A DNA stretch of 60,858 bases from a virus (IMGVR_UViG_3300021963_000139:1-60858), one strand, 5' to 3'; shown: positions 1 to 9,726, numbered from the stretch's first letter. The notes: generated from the letters alone by a model not told the origin. Translations and numbers: made by a program.

Positions 1-65
1 GTAGGTACAGGCTCAGTAGGTACAAGTTCAGTAGGAACGGGTTCAGTAGGAACGGGTTCAGTAGG
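1..65. repeat. Direct terminal repeat, left copy
   Basis: Bases 1-65 are identical to 60794-60858. The overlap keeps the giant reading frame in phase across the joint: codon first bases fall at positions 2 mod 3 on the left and 0 mod 3 on the right, which agree for a 60,793-bp circle. It most likely marks a circular assembly of a circularly permuted or circular genome. Because it lies inside a tandem repeat, the true repeat copy number across the joint is uncertain. Confidence 0.85.
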
Positions 66-3000
66 AACGGGTTCAGTAGGAACGGGTTCAGTAGGAACGG
101 GTTCAGTAGGAACGGGTTCAGTAGGAACGGGTTCAGTAGGAACGGGTTCAGTAGGAACGGGTTCGGTAGGAACGGGTTCGGTAGGCGTAACAGGAGATGG
201 CGTTTCTTTGACAATATTTATGAGATCTTCTTGCGTAATTGGATTGCCCATATCATCGACAACAATTGTCGGCGTCACGGTTGAGATAGGGGCTGTTGGA
301 GTAATTGTCGGTGCAAACGTAGGTGTTTGAACAGCTGGCGCCTCCCCAGTAACCATTCTGAACAATTCTTGTTGAGTAACAATTTTTCCGTCTTGATCAA
401 CCAAGTCTGTTGGGTCTACGGTTTCTGTAGCTACTCGTAAGTTTCCCTGATCATCTACTAGCCCTGCTATTCTTAATACATCTTCTAATGAATCATCCGC
501 AAATAACAATTCAGTTTGTTGATTTGAACCAAACAAACTTCTTAACTGCTGTACGTCAAAGGGTGAAGGCGTAACCGTTGGGGGCTGACCTCCAACAGGG
601 GGTTCAGGTGGCGGCGTTATATCTACTGTGGGAACTTCGGTCGGAACTGTGGGAACTTCGGTCGGAACTGTAGGAGTTTCTGTAGGAGCAGTCAGTGGTT
701 CAACGGGAGCAACTGTAGGAGTCGTCGTGGGAACAGCAAGTGTAGGAGCTGTCGTGGGGACGGCGGTAGGCGTTGCGCTTCGTGTAATGCTTTGCGTTGA
801 TACGTATAGCGTTTCTCCGGGGGTTAAATCCGAAAACTTTAAACCGCTACTTGTAAATGCCGTTGCGGGCGTAAACGTATATCCTGATCCATCGGTATTT
901 TTGGTCAATACGCCGCGATCATTTGAAACAATGACTTCTCCGCGCTGGGCGGCATCAGAAGCAAACGCAACTGTTTTGGCTGCGTTAACAGCCATTTGAT
1001 TGACGGGGTCATCTTGATTGTCTTGAATGCTTTTTGCAGCATCTGGGTCTTGAAACGTTAATAACTGCAAAACATTGTTGTAAAATTTGTCTGCATTAAT
1101 AACCGTTTCGCCTGCGTCGCCTTCAAACGTAAACGTGCCTTCGTTAGTATCAACGCTTTTTAAATCAAGATTTAGTTTTGGCCCTATGTCTAATACAAAA
1201 GGAACCAAACTTAATGTGGGTTCAGTTCTTGTTGGAACGCCTGTTGCTGTATTGAACTCTAGTTCAACAGGATTGCCGCTTTTATTTGTAATGGTTTGCC
1301 CTGCTAAAGTAAGGGCTTGTTTCCCTAACGATATACCGCCGCCCGTAATTGCAATCTGACCCGTTGTTGTTACAGCAGCATCTCTTGCAATACTGAGCAA
1401 CTCATCCGTTGTGTATTTTTTCCCTGGTTGTAAACCTATATCAGGGATTGTGTCTACATATGCCTGGGCAATTGCCGTTGCTATCTCTGACGGAACATTT
1501 GCCGCCACATTTTTAGCGTAGCCTTCTAAAAATGTTTGTGGTGTAAGTTGCTTTGAAAATAAATCTTTTAAGAACTTTGTGGTGCCAGGAACGCCAATAA
1601 GTTCTCCAGTTCCTTCTAGGCTCGACATGATTGCGGCTCGTGTCGCCGACATGGTTTTTGACGTTTCAGCGTCAAACCCTCTGGCTTCAAACTCTCTAAT
1701 GCCTTTTACATACTCTGATGAAAATAAAGGCAGCGCCGCGCTTGAGAAAGCAACACCTAACGCGACGGGGATGCCTGCTCCTGATAGTGCAGCCAACCCC
1801 ATAGCTGCCGTCGAAGGAATTGATGCGACCGCTGACGCAAAAGCATTTCTAAAATCTTTGTCTCCCTGCTTTGACAATGACTTTTGATACTCAATTAATT
1901 CGTCTACCGTTTCAAATTTTCTCCCTGTTGCAAGTTCCGCTGCGCCTAATACCTGCAATGCAATCTCTGCGCCGCCAATTTGAATGCCTGCCGTTGTTCC
2001 GCTACCCCATCTTTTGGCAACATTCATTAATCCATCAACAGTAGGACTAAAGTCAATGCCTAATCGTTTTTCGCGAATTTGATTAGCTTCATCAATAACT
2101 AATTTTTCTTGTTCTGGGTTTCCTTTTGCCAAGGCAAACTTGGACTCAATATCTTGCATTTCTTCCTCTGAAAAACCAGAGGACATCATCCAAGTACTAA
2201 GATTATTAGGATCATCTTTTGCGTAATAATTGTAATTTGCTTCATCTAACGGACGCGTTAAATATTTTTCTCCTTCTAATTGTGTATAAAGCCCACTTGG
2301 GTAAATATATGTTTGAGCATTTGCCGGAGAGGTTCCTGCTGGAGCAGTAACTGTTATTGATGGCGTCGGCGTTTGTGCAGGCGTTTGTGCAGGCGCCTGT
2401 GTAGGCGTCTGTGTAGGCGTTGCAACTGGAGTTTGATCTACGTAAGAAAAATCGCTTTCGTCTGTGGGAGTACCAATTTCTATTGGTGGCAAGTCCGCTG
2501 GTGGTTTTGCTACTGGCGTAACAGGCGATATTGTTGGAACAGTAGGTAAAGGAGCCGTGGGCGGTGCTATAGGAGTTGTAGGCTCTACCGGTGGCGCTGT
2601 TGGGGTTACAGGAGCCAGAGGTGGCGCTGTAGGCACCGCGGGGGCCGTTGGCGTCACTACAGGCGTAGGCTCTGCTATAGGAGTAACTGTTGGTGTTGTA
2701 GCAGGCGGAGAAACATTAATATCAGGCCAAGTCGTTGGGTCAGACGGGTCAAAACTTGGATCAAGATCTGGATCAGGCCAAGTTGTTGCATCATATGGAT
2801 CAAAAATTGGCTTGTTTGGATCAAATGATTTTGGCGCTATTGGAGTTAATAAATCACCGCCGAGGTCCGCATCAATTGCGCCAACCCCTTCACTATTAAT
2901 AAGTAACTGTCCAACTTGCGATTTAGTAACAAGATAGTTTGCGCCAGCTTGTAAATTTTGCGCCGCGTTTGCAATCGCATTTAAGTTCCCTGATTCAAGA

Positions 3001-5366
3001 GCTTTAACTAATTGCAAGGCTGCGCCGGCGGTTTTTAACTCTGCACTATTTGCCGCGCGGCCCGCATCCATTAAAGCCCCTGCGATATCGCCTTTGACAG
3101 CTTTGTCAACCGCTGATGCCGCATTTAATGCGTCCGATACCGTCAAACCATTGCCAAGGTCTACAGTACCAATGCCTTGACCTAATGAACTACCAGCGAT
3201 TGTTGCCAACGCACCAAGCAAATTGCCTTCTTTGACGGCATTAGCTGCATTGGCCCCCGCCTGTATGGCTGAAGCAGTCGCAGTATCAATTAACCCTGTG
3301 TAACCGCCAAAACCTGCTAAACTTGCGGCGATGGCAAAGGGATTTTCGCTTGCAAGAGCATTGATTGAATTAACGGCTAACGTCAGCGGCGTTAATGCAC
3401 CTCCTGTTAAGAAGTTAGCAATATTGAGAACTGGCCCTGCTTTAGCCACGGCTTTTATGAACGGGTCAGTTGAATCGTCTCCTAAAGTCTGAACCTTAAG
3501 TTTTCCTTCAGCGTCAGCAGTTACGTTCCCGTAGGTCGTTCCTGGACCTTGACCCCATGTTCCAAGCGACCCATCCCAGTCTATTGTTTGGCCTGTCGCT
3601 TTATCAAAAAACTCGGTTTTTGTTGACGCTGGAACGTACTCTTCAAAATCTCCGCCTTCGCCACCAGAAACCGTTCTGTAATATCCTTCAACCGAAACTT
3701 GTCTTGCGCCAAGTTGACTTAAGTCAGTTATCCCTGTTCTTTCTACGATTCTTTGACCAATCTGGTTTAGCATTCCTTGCGTACCAAACCCAGGGCCGCT
3801 ACTTTTGCCCGCCTGTGTTGTCCATGCCCCGCCTGTAGAATTTGGATCTAAAATTGACGCGGCTTGTTTTGCAACTTTTTCTGCTGCAACAAATTGTTTT
3901 TCTATGCCATTTGGTGTAACAACAAACTTTGTGCCATAACCATCATCAAATAACACAGGATTGACTTCTGCCCCTGTGGTTTTATTTATTAGGGCAGTTC
4001 TCGTTTGCGGAGAATTAACAAAATCCTCCAGCCCTTCGCTAATGTTTTCCAACGATAGCTGATCTAGGCTTGTAATTCCTTGTTCTTTCAATTGTTTGTC
4101 TAAAAGCTGCTTTAATAGCTGCGTCTCATCTTTGCCGCTAATTGGGTCAATATACTTGTCTACCCCTGAAAGGAGACTGGATGTTGGCGGCGGCGTAGTC
4201 GGCTTTACTACATCATTGCCGGTTGCTCCTGTGATTGTGTCTGCGCCTACCAGAGGAGACCCAGCAGTCGTCAATAACTCTTGCAGCGTGCGTATCGGCG
4301 TTCCCTGGCCAATAAGAAGCGCATCTACAGATGTCACCTGACCATCTTTATTAACGTCATAAAGCATGTTTGCAGGAATTATTCCTGCCGCCATTTGATG
4401 CGCTATCTCCATGTCCGATAACGTCGGCGCAATAGGTGGCGTCGTCGGCGTTGTGCCTACCAATGTTGGGTCGTAAGGCAGATCGCCCCATTCATTTCGC
4501 GTTTCGTCTACTGTTGGACTTGTTGTAGGCCCTCTCACATCTATATCGACTGGCGACGGACTTCCACCGGTTGAACCTCCACTTACTGTGTCGTTTCCTG
4601 TTCCACCGAAAACAGAGGTTTGCCCTGCCGCTTGCTCCCTAGCTAACCGTTCTGCTGCCTCAATGGCCTCACGTTGAAGTCTTGCTTGTTCGGCAAAATA
4701 CCCAGGGTATGGTTCTCCTGGCAATAGCGTTGTAATCCCCGCAGTAGGTGGTGCAGTAGGTGGTGCAGTAGGTGGTGCAGTAGGTGGTGCAGTAGGTGTT
4801 ACATCCGATTGATTTAAGTAAGTAAAAAATGCATCAACATTTTCTTGTGTTGATATTGGCCTTCCTGCGATACTTTCAATCCTGGCGGCGAGTGCCGCAC
4901 CTTGTTCTGGCGTTAGAAAATCACCAGTTGCTGCGTCTATCTGTGCTTGACGGATTGCAATTAGCTGGGCATTCGTTAATGGACTAGGAGTAGCGACTGT
5001 GGGCGTGTTTGGGACTAGCGAAGCTATACCAACAGAAGGCGGTTCAATTGGTGTGACAGCTATAGGCGAGGCGATTGGCGTTACAAATACAGGAGAAGCG
5101 GTTGGCATCGGGGGTGGAACATAATCTGACTCTACATACGTTGGCGCTGGTGGCGGGTCAGAAGCTGGCGCTGGTGGCGGGTCAGAAGCTGGCGCTGGTG
5201 GCGGGTCAGAAGCTGGCGCTGTATAACTAAAACTCGTCCCTGGATCAGAGTAATATACGTCATACAAGTCAACGCCATACTTAGAAGCAGCCGCAATAAC
5301 ATCATCTAGGCTCGCCCCGCCAGCAAGCATTTCCATGCCTATATTAAGGATTGCTTCTCTATCCAT
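1..5366 (-). CDS. Giant Pro/Thr-rich virion protein, N-terminal ~1,790 residues (continues at 60858-59584)
   Basis: Starts at ATG 5366, 3 bases after the previous stop, and stays open to base 1. Joined through the 65-bp end overlap it ends at 59584, about 2,191 aa. Approximate layout: Ala/Pro octapeptide repeats (~50-75), APPT repeats (~192-208), an RTX-like motif GGTGNDTVSGG (~252), a dockerin/EF-hand-like loop DVNKDGQVTSVDAL (~335), a second RTX-like stretch (~372), Ala-rich helical sequence (~650-820), Pro-rich linkers, hydrophobic helices (~1180-1210), then PTEPV repeats. It lies among nozzle and internal virion genes, so I infer a virion protein (internal/ejected protein or fibre). I do not recognise the family. 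The RTX and dockerin-like motifs suggest calcium binding; that is inference. Confidence 0.85.
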   Translation of the reverse strand, partial: MDREAILNIGMEMLAGGASLDDVIAAASKYGVDLYDVYYSDPGTSFSYTAPASDPPPAPASDPPPAPASDPPPAPTYVESDYVPPPMPTASPVFVTPIASPIAVTPIEPPSVGIASLVPNTPTVATPSPLTNAQLIAIRQAQIDAATGDFLTPEQGAALAARIESIAGRPISTQENVDAFFTYLNQSDVTPTAPPTAPPTAPPTAPPTAGITTLLPGEPYPGYFAEQARLQREAIEAAERLAREQAAGQTSVFGGTGNDTVSGGSTGGSPSPVDIDVRGPTTSPTVDETRNEWGDLPYDPTLVGTTPTTPPIAPTLSDMEIAHQMAAGIIPANMLYDVNKDGQVTSVDALLIGQGTPIRTLQELLTTAGSPLVGADTITGATGNDVVKPTTPPPTSSLLSGVDKYIDPISGKDETQLLKQLLDKQLKEQGITSLDQLSLENISEGLEDFVNSPQTRTALINKTTGAEVNPVLFDDGYGTKFVVTPNGIEKQFVAAEKVAKQAASILDPNSTGGAWTTQAGKSSGPGFGTQGMLNQIGQRIVERTGITDLSQLGARQVSVEGYYRTVSGGEGGDFEEYVPASTKTEFFDKATGQTIDWDGSLGTWGQGPGTTYGNVTADAEGKLKVQTLGDDSTDPFIKAVAKAGPVLNIANFLTGGALTPLTLAVNSINALASENPFAIAASLAGFGGYTGLIDTATASAIQAGANAANAVKEGNLLGALATIAGSSLGQGIGTVDLGNGLTVSDALNAASAVDKAVKGDIAGALMDAGRAANSAELKTAGAALQLVKALESGNLNAIANAAQNLQAGANYLVTKSQVGQLLINSEGVGAIDADLGGDLLTPIAPKSFDPNKPIFDPYDATTWPDPDLDPSFDPSDPTTWPDINVSPPATTPTVTPIAEPTPVVTPTAPAVPTAPPLAPVTPTAPPVEPTTPIAPPTAPLPTVPTISPVTPVAKPPADLPPIEIGTPTDESDFSYVDQTPVATPTQTPTQAPAQTPAQTPTPSITVTAPAGTSPANAQTYIYPSGLYTQLEGEKYLTRPLDEANYNYYAKDDPNNLSTWMMSSGFSEEEMQDIESKFALAKGNPEQEKLVIDEANQIREKRLGIDFSPTVDGLMNVAKRWGSGTTAGIQIGGAEIALQVLGAAELATGRKFETVDELIEYQKSLSKQGDKDFRNAFASAVASIPSTAAMGLAALSGAGIPVALGVAFSSAALPLFSSEYVKGIREFEARGFDAETSKTMSATRAAIMSSLEGTGELIGVPGTTKFLKDLFSKQLTPQTFLEGYAKNVAANVPSEIATAIAQAYVDTIPDIGLQPGKKYTTDELLSIARDAAVTTTGQIAITGGGISLGKQALTLAGQTITNKSGNPVELEFNTATGVPTRTEPTLSLVPFVLDIGPKLNLDLKSVDTNEGTFTFEGDAGETVINADKFYNNVLQLLTFQDPDAAKSIQDNQDDPVNQMAVNAAKTVAFASDAAQRGEVIVSNDRGVLTKNTDGSGYTFTPATAFTSSGLKFSDLTPGETLYVSTQSITRSATPTAVPTTAPTLAVPTTTPTVAPVEPLTAPTETPTVPTEVPTVPTEVPTVDITPPPEPPVGGQPPTVTPSPFDVQQLRSLFGSNQQTELLFADDSLEDVLRIAGLVDDQGNLRVATETVDPTDLVDQDGKIVTQQELFRMVTGEAPAVQTPTFAPTITPTAPISTVTPTIVVDDMGNPITQEDLINIVKETPSPVTPTEPVPTEPVPTEPVPTEPVPTEPVPTEPVPTEPVPTEPVPTEPVPTEPVPTELVPTEPVP
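31..180 (-). repeat. 15-bp tandem repeat encoding PTEPV
   Basis: Ten head-to-tail copies of GTAGGAACGGGTTCA, the last two ending in G. On the minus strand each unit encodes Pro-Thr-Glu-Pro-Val in the giant protein. Near-identical units favour copy-number change by slippage and may be collapsed in a short-read assembly. Confidence 0.95.
4744..4791 (-). repeat. 12-bp tandem repeat encoding APPT
   Basis: Four exact copies of GTAGGTGGTGCA, read on the minus strand as Ala-Pro-Pro-Thr inside the giant protein. Confidence 0.93.
5143..5214 (-). repeat. 24-bp tandem repeat encoding an Ala/Pro octapeptide
   Basis: Three near-exact copies of a 24-bp unit beginning GGCGCTGGTGGCGGGTCA. On the minus strand they encode ASDPPPAP repeats near the N-terminus of the giant protein. 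Confidence 0.92.
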
Positions 5367-5369
5367 TTT

Positions 5370-6011
5370 TTACTCTGGTATTGATGACACAAAAGCCATC
5401 GTCGCAATGACCGAAGGAGTCTCGGGCCTTGTTGGCGATGCCGCCGCGGGCAAATGTTCGATAGTTACCGCTGTGTTCGTTGTAGCCCAATACAGCTCTA
5501 CATAATCACCTGATTCCATGCTCAAAAACAAATTAAGCGCCGCAATCAAATGCCCGTCAATACCACCATGCCTATTAGGAACAGAAAACCGAGAGTTGCT
5601 ATTGTCAACATTCGTCCCATTTACAGCGGCCCAAACATCAACATCGTGAATTTGTGTATTCGTATTATTAAACTGGATACTGAATTGTAGGTTGTAAACG
5701 CCGGGATAGGTTACGTTTAAACGCGAACTATTGCTTAAGTAAACACTATCACTAATATCTGTGACATCATAAGTAACAGCATAGGCTGCTGTTGTACTTA
5801 CCGCCGCCTGATCTGAATCGCTTGAAAACGCCCCAAATGGATTGCTCATGAAACGACCACCATCAGGCCCCAACAAATTTCTTGTAATATTTTCTAATCT
5901 ATTTAAATAAAGCCTTAAAACATTATTTAATTGATCTTGATAAACCCGTGAATAGACCTCTAACCCTTGAGGAAGATTAGGAACTGCGGGGCTGTCAAGA
6001 CGTAATGTCAT
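5370..6011 (-). CDS. Virion-associated protein with jelly-roll/C1q-like C-terminal part
   Basis: 213 aa. The start overlaps the stop of the nozzle-like gene by 4 bases (ATGA), indicating coupled translation. The N-terminal 60 residues look helical (RVYQDQLNNVLRLYLNRLEN). The C-terminal two thirds is beta-rich, with a pattern typical of phage C1q/TNF-like jelly rolls (VYNLQFSIQFNN, SGDYVELYWATTN). Such modules often sit in receptor-binding or tail-decoration proteins. Position between nozzle and giant protein supports a structural role; the exact role is unknown. Confidence 0.7.
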   Translation of the reverse strand: MTLRLDSPAVPNLPQGLEVYSRVYQDQLNNVLRLYLNRLENITRNLLGPDGGRFMSNPFGAFSSDSDQAAVSTTAAYAVTYDVTDISDSVYLSNSSRLNVTYPGVYNLQFSIQFNNTNTQIHDVDVWAAVNGTNVDNSNSRFSVPNRHGGIDGHLIAALNLFLSMESGDYVELYWATTNTAVTIEHLPAAASPTRPETPSVIATMAFVSSIPE

Positions 6012-8155
6012 GCGCCTTGTCCTGTCGCTCTGCCATCTGGCCTGATATCAATACGCGGCGCGCCAAGCTGCCACGCACATCCCACTTGATTTGATTCAAT
6101 TTTAAATATCATCTGCCGGCCTCGAACTCTTACATAAACCTGCCCTGTAAATTGTTCAATTGTTGCAGTTGATGTTCTTGTTACTGTTGCTGATGATGAG
6201 CCACTGTTTGACTGCGGATTGTTGTACCCCGATCCCGAGTTCATCATTGGGATCAATGTCATCGTAACTTCCGGCGCAGAAGACTCTGACCCGTCAAAGG
6301 TAATGTCCGGAAGTATTCTATACACATATCCAATATTATGACCGTCTTGTATATCAAACTCCGCCGATTCAATATACGCATTAATTGCTTGCGGCGTTCC
6401 CGATACGTTATCGTCTACACCGCGTTCGTGATCTACAAGATTATTGCTATACGTTGCCGCTTGTGGGTATGGCCTTAACCCTGAATCGCTCCAAGCGGTT
6501 CTCGCCATCGTGCCGTAGTACCAAACGCCTTGTCCATTATTTTCGGCGTAGTTAAATACAACATAACGATCAACAGACTCAGAATCTTCAGAACAATAAA
6601 ACCACCAAATTTCATTAAACCCTTCATTTGTTCCAGCAAAGATTTGATAGTTTTGATACAGATTAATATCGTTGAAAATATACCTTCGAAGATCACAGTT
6701 TAATGTTTTGACTACGCCGTCATAAATGTAAAATTTATCAATTCCCATCCAATATGTTTTGCTTGACGCAACGGCAACAGCATTTGGCCCAACAATAGAA
6801 ATATTGTCCGCCAAAATTTGTGACCCCCAAACCAACGGCGCGCCAAGAAATTGAATCGAAAAAAGTGACGAATCAGTCCATGTCAAAATTTCTTGCCGTT
6901 GCTGTTGCACAGTAATAATTTGAGATCCGCGTGACAGTCTTATTGACCCTGCGGTGTTTGTTGCCGACGGATTCCAATCAACTAAGGATTCTTGGCTACA
7001 CCATCTAATTAACATTGGGTCAGCCGTTGCGGAGTCTAATGGATTACATCCAAATACCATTAAATAACGATAAGCGTCTGATACAAGTAGCGAATATTGA
7101 ACTTTCGGCACATCTTCAAGAACCATCGAGTGGACTCCTGACTGCGTGCCGGAAGTTATAATTGCAGTTCCCGTCGCTGTTGTTGCTAAATTTGCCGTAA
7201 GACCACTTACGTTGATTAAATAATATGTTGTGTTTGTAGACAGCCCTGTTGGCAACGCACCTGTGGTTGTTAATGAAATCGATGTTCCCGCAACCAACGC
7301 TACGGTAAACGTAATTACACAAGGAGAGGCTATGGTCAAAGTAACAACTCCGCCAAGGCTACTTAGCGCAACGCCCCTTGTTGATAATCCACCTGTGGCA
7401 TCCCAATAATATAAGCCGGCGGCTCGTGGACCAAACACTAAATCTTCGCCCCAATTGTTTGCGTTCCAAATCCTTAATGGATCTGTCACTTGTGGCGTGA
7501 TCCCCCAAGAGCCACCACCCCAAGAGCCACCGCCCCACCCAATGAGCGGGACTTGTGCTACACCTGGACCCGTGTTGACTTGAAACGCACCTACCGCACT
7601 TGCTCCACCATTGCCAACATCAGACGCGTTAGAGGTTACTGCTGCGCCTGTGCTTGGGTTCGTCGCTGTAATTGTGAATGTATTGACTGTCGGTACACTT
7701 GTGATTTGGTACTCTTGGTTTAATACCGCCGCAGTGATATTTCCACCAAGACTCACAGCTCCCGAAAACGTTACGAAATCATTCGTGATTGCGCCATGAT
7801 TTGCCGAGGTTACGGTTATTGTTGATGAAAACGGTGCGGTTGTTACTGCGGCAAAGGTTACTGACTGTGTCAATCTAATAGGCGTGATGTCGGTATATGC
7901 CCCGCCTTGTTCAATGTAATATTTTAAGTTTGTCCCAACGCCAAGTAAATTTGCGTTTGTTAAAGTAACCCAATTCCATAACGACCGGCATATACCTAAA
8001 AAAACAGCCTGAGAAATCCTTAGCCAGCCTCCGATCTTCTCTGGAGTCCCTTGACGAAATCTTACTTTCTCAGATACATACCAACCGTTCTCATTGGTAT
8101 AGCGTGTATTTTCTTTATTAACTCCGGGTTTGTTAATAACCTTTGATAGAGGCAT
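6008..8155 (-). CDS. Tail nozzle / tubular protein B-like
   Basis: 715 aa, beta-rich throughout. The opening (PLSKVINKPGVNKENTRYTNENGW) and the pattern of short strands with WxxG and YRY/YVVF motifs resemble the large nozzle (tubular protein B-like) proteins of podoviruses, which form the tail tip below the adaptor. Residues ~95-230 form an Ig-like, Thr/Ser/Gly-rich insertion followed by a Trp-Gly repeat segment near residue 210 (WGGGSWGGGSWG). It follows the lysozyme gene by 3 bases and overlaps the next gene by 4. The family assignment is from overall pattern, not from a catalytic motif. Confidence 0.65.
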   Translation of the reverse strand: MPLSKVINKPGVNKENTRYTNENGWYVSEKVRFRQGTPEKIGGWLRISQAVFLGICRSLWNWVTLTNANLLGVGTNLKYYIEQGGAYTDITPIRLTQSVTFAAVTTAPFSSTITVTSANHGAITNDFVTFSGAVSLGGNITAAVLNQEYQITSVPTVNTFTITATNPSTGAAVTSNASDVGNGGASAVGAFQVNTGPGVAQVPLIGWGGGSWGGGSWGITPQVTDPLRIWNANNWGEDLVFGPRAAGLYYWDATGGLSTRGVALSSLGGVVTLTIASPCVITFTVALVAGTSISLTTTGALPTGLSTNTTYYLINVSGLTANLATTATGTAIITSGTQSGVHSMVLEDVPKVQYSLLVSDAYRYLMVFGCNPLDSATADPMLIRWCSQESLVDWNPSATNTAGSIRLSRGSQIITVQQQRQEILTWTDSSLFSIQFLGAPLVWGSQILADNISIVGPNAVAVASSKTYWMGIDKFYIYDGVVKTLNCDLRRYIFNDINLYQNYQIFAGTNEGFNEIWWFYCSEDSESVDRYVVFNYAENNGQGVWYYGTMARTAWSDSGLRPYPQAATYSNNLVDHERGVDDNVSGTPQAINAYIESAEFDIQDGHNIGYVYRILPDITFDGSESSAPEVTMTLIPMMNSGSGYNNPQSNSGSSSATVTRTSTATIEQFTGQVYVRVRGRQMIFKIESNQVGCAWQLGAPRIDIRPDGRATGQGA

Positions 8156-8158
8156 GGC

Positions 8159-8671
8159 TCACCTCATCAATGCAGCTTCTGCTGCTCGGCGGCGGGTAAG
8201 TCCGGGGAGTACACGACCGTTTGCTTTGTTCCATTTGACACATTCAGTCGCTGCACCATCCCAATCCCCCGCATCAACACGTTTTTTAAACGTAGAAACC
8301 CTGTAATTCCCTAAGCCACAATTGTAGACCCAGCTTGTCACTGCGGCAATGCGCCGTGGAGATGCCTTTTGAAACGTCGGAGAAAGCTTGCAGATGCCTG
8401 CATAAAAGTAATCAATGTGATGACTCAGCGAATCCTCACACTGCTGCATGGTCCAAATTGTTCCGGGCTGAATGTCAGGGCCAGTAGATCCCCAGCCAAT
8501 CGTCCAAGGATGCCCCCGAGTGCCGGGATCAGGGTATGAAGTTACAGTTCCGTTTGGCAGTAGTCTAGCTAGCCCTTCAAAGGGCTTAATAAGTACATTT
8601 TTAGCTAGCTTTTTAGCCTCATCGTTCATTTCTGATATTTTTCTATTGCGAGCTGCTTGCGTTTTTGCCAC
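8159..8671 (-). CDS. Endolysin, GH24 lysozyme (muramidase)
   Basis: 170 aa from GTG 8671, or 156 aa from ATG 8629. It cleaves the glycan backbone of peptidoglycan for lysis. The GH24 signature is clear: catalytic Glu in IKPFEGL, Asp in SYPDPG, then TIGWGST; later [10 protein letters not shown] and [10 protein letters not shown] match the C-terminal lobe. No signal peptide or membrane anchor is obvious, so it would rely on the holin. The 5' end overlaps the HNH gene by 46 bases, and neither start has a strong ribosome binding site. Confidence 0.92.
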   Translation of the reverse strand: MAKTQAARNRKISEMNDEAKKLAKNVLIKPFEGLARLLPNGTVTSYPDPGTRGHPWTIGWGSTGPDIQPGTIWTMQQCEDSLSHHIDYFYAGICKLSPTFQKASPRRIAAVTSWVYNCGLGNYRVSTFKKRVDAGDWDGAATECVKWNKANGRVLPGLTRRRAAEAALMR

Positions 8672-9105
8672 CAGATTTTTATGGACTCAGATTGTTTTTT
8701 AACTGATTCTTCAGATCGTTTTTTTCCAAGCCAGTGGCGTGATGACCTTCCCTTTCTTGCTTTGTCTTGCATATTGTCCGCATCAGTTCCAAGGAAAAGA
8801 TGCTCTGGATTCACGCACTTGCGGTTGTCACACTTGTGCAGAACTAATAACCCAGAAGGTATTGATCCGTTAGTAAGTTCCCATGACATGCGATGTGCAT
8901 TTACAGGGGTTTTTGAGTCAAGTGCAAATTGCCCATACCCTGTCTGCGTAAATACAGACCACTGCCATTCCCAGCACCCGCTTTTTACGCGGCTTACCTT
9001 AGACCAAAACCGACAAGCGATTGAACACTGCTTTTCCCTGCCGCCATTTTTACGTTCAAACAGTCTGCCGCAATGACTACAGTTTATTGGAATTTTTTTG
9101 CTCAC
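8626..9105 (-). CDS. HNH homing-type endonuclease (HNH_3-like)
   Basis: 159 aa from GTG 9105, which overlaps the holin stop by 4 bases (GTGA). The N-terminus has a zinc-finger-like CSHCG...CSIAC. The core reads CWEWQ...GYGQF...AHRMSWEL...[19 protein letters not shown], the usual HNH_3 layout, with a Lys/Arg-rich C-terminal tail that could contact DNA. It sits between holin and lysozyme, and its 3' end runs 46 bases into the lysozyme frame, as if a mobile endonuclease gene had inserted at the lysozyme start. Confidence 0.9.
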   Translation of the reverse strand: MSKKIPINCSHCGRLFERKNGGREKQCSIACRFWSKVSRVKSGCWEWQWSVFTQTGYGQFALDSKTPVNAHRMSWELTNGSIPSGLLVLHKCDNRKCVNPEHLFLGTDADNMQDKARKGRSSRHWLGKKRSEESVKKQSESIKIWWQKRKQLAIEKYQK

Positions 9106-9587
9106 GATTTTCTGTACTTTTCCAGGGGTCTACCAACAAAAAAGAATGAGATACACATCGTAAACAACCCAAAATCGTCAGCATCCCAGACTGTAGTTAC
9201 CACCTCGGTCCATACCGCGCCAGTCTGAAACGCCATAACAAGCGCTGCCGCCTTGACTGCCGCGTACATAAAAAATAATGCCCAAGTGATGCCGGGACGT
9301 ACAAGAGCAGAGATTGCAGCCACAAACCAGCCTGCTGCTTTAGCCGTTTCAGCCTGCTCTTGAAAGGCCGCTTTAATCGCTTCGGTCTGCTGGATGGAGT
9401 AGTCGACATACTTTTCCTCTACTCTGAACTCACCACGCATTTTCTCCAGATCGGTCTGGAGTTGGAACATACTTAGCTCATGCTTACGCTCATTGGCCTT
9501 GTCAAGAAACTTCAGGATTTCGGGGGCAAGCCTAAACAAACCACCAAAGATAGAGCCAAGCAAGCCACCCGAGAGGAGATCAAACAT
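9102..9587 (-). CDS. Holin, three-transmembrane GTA-type
   Basis: 161 aa. An N-terminal hydrophobic Gly-rich stretch ([15 protein letters not shown]) is followed by a charged coiled coil (~35-85), then two membrane segments (~88-118 and ~135-155, ending [11 protein letters not shown]). This matches the holin family first described in gene transfer agents (3TM holin). It would form membrane lesions that release the lysozyme encoded just downstream. Start ATG 9587 overlaps the preceding small gene. Confidence 0.85.
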   Translation of the reverse strand: MFDLLSGGLLGSIFGGLFRLAPEILKFLDKANERKHELSMFQLQTDLEKMRGEFRVEEKYVDYSIQQTEAIKAAFQEQAETAKAAGWFVAAISALVRPGITWALFFMYAAVKAAALVMAFQTGAVWTEVVTTVWDADDFGLFTMCISFFFVGRPLEKYRKS

Positions 9588-9726
9588 CCTTCTTTTCTTC
9601 TAATTGAGCAACGGCTTGAGACTTAATCTTCTCAAACAATACGGCTATTTGTTTATAGGGCAGGTTCCCTAGGGTATCCAATACCATATTGATTTCATCA
9701 ACCGTAAGCTCAAGGTTGATTTTCAT
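9580..9726 (-). CDS. Small conserved phage protein, 48 aa
   Basis: Starts at ATG 9726, inside the 3' end of the upstream gene, and stops at 9580 inside the holin start. The sequence begins MKINLELTVDEINMVLDTLG and continues as an amphipathic helix-turn-helix-like pattern ending in a charged tail. Very similar short proteins recur beside lysis genes in aquatic phages (from memory). Function unknown; overlap with the holin suggests coupled expression. Confidence 0.75.
   Translation of the reverse strand: MKINLELTVDEINMVLDTLGNLPYKQIAVLFEKIKSQAVAQLEEKKDV

Noticed and set aside
31-180. Short direct repeats that could be taken for a CRISPR array
   Set aside because: There are no spacers; units are contiguous 15-bp coding repeats inside a reading frame.
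628-4341. Several plus-strand reading frames rich in Gly/Val/Ser in the first 4.3 kb
   Set aside because: They are the complement of the minus-strand Pro/Thr/Ala-rich giant gene, which is continuously open; the low-complexity DNA keeps antisense frames open.
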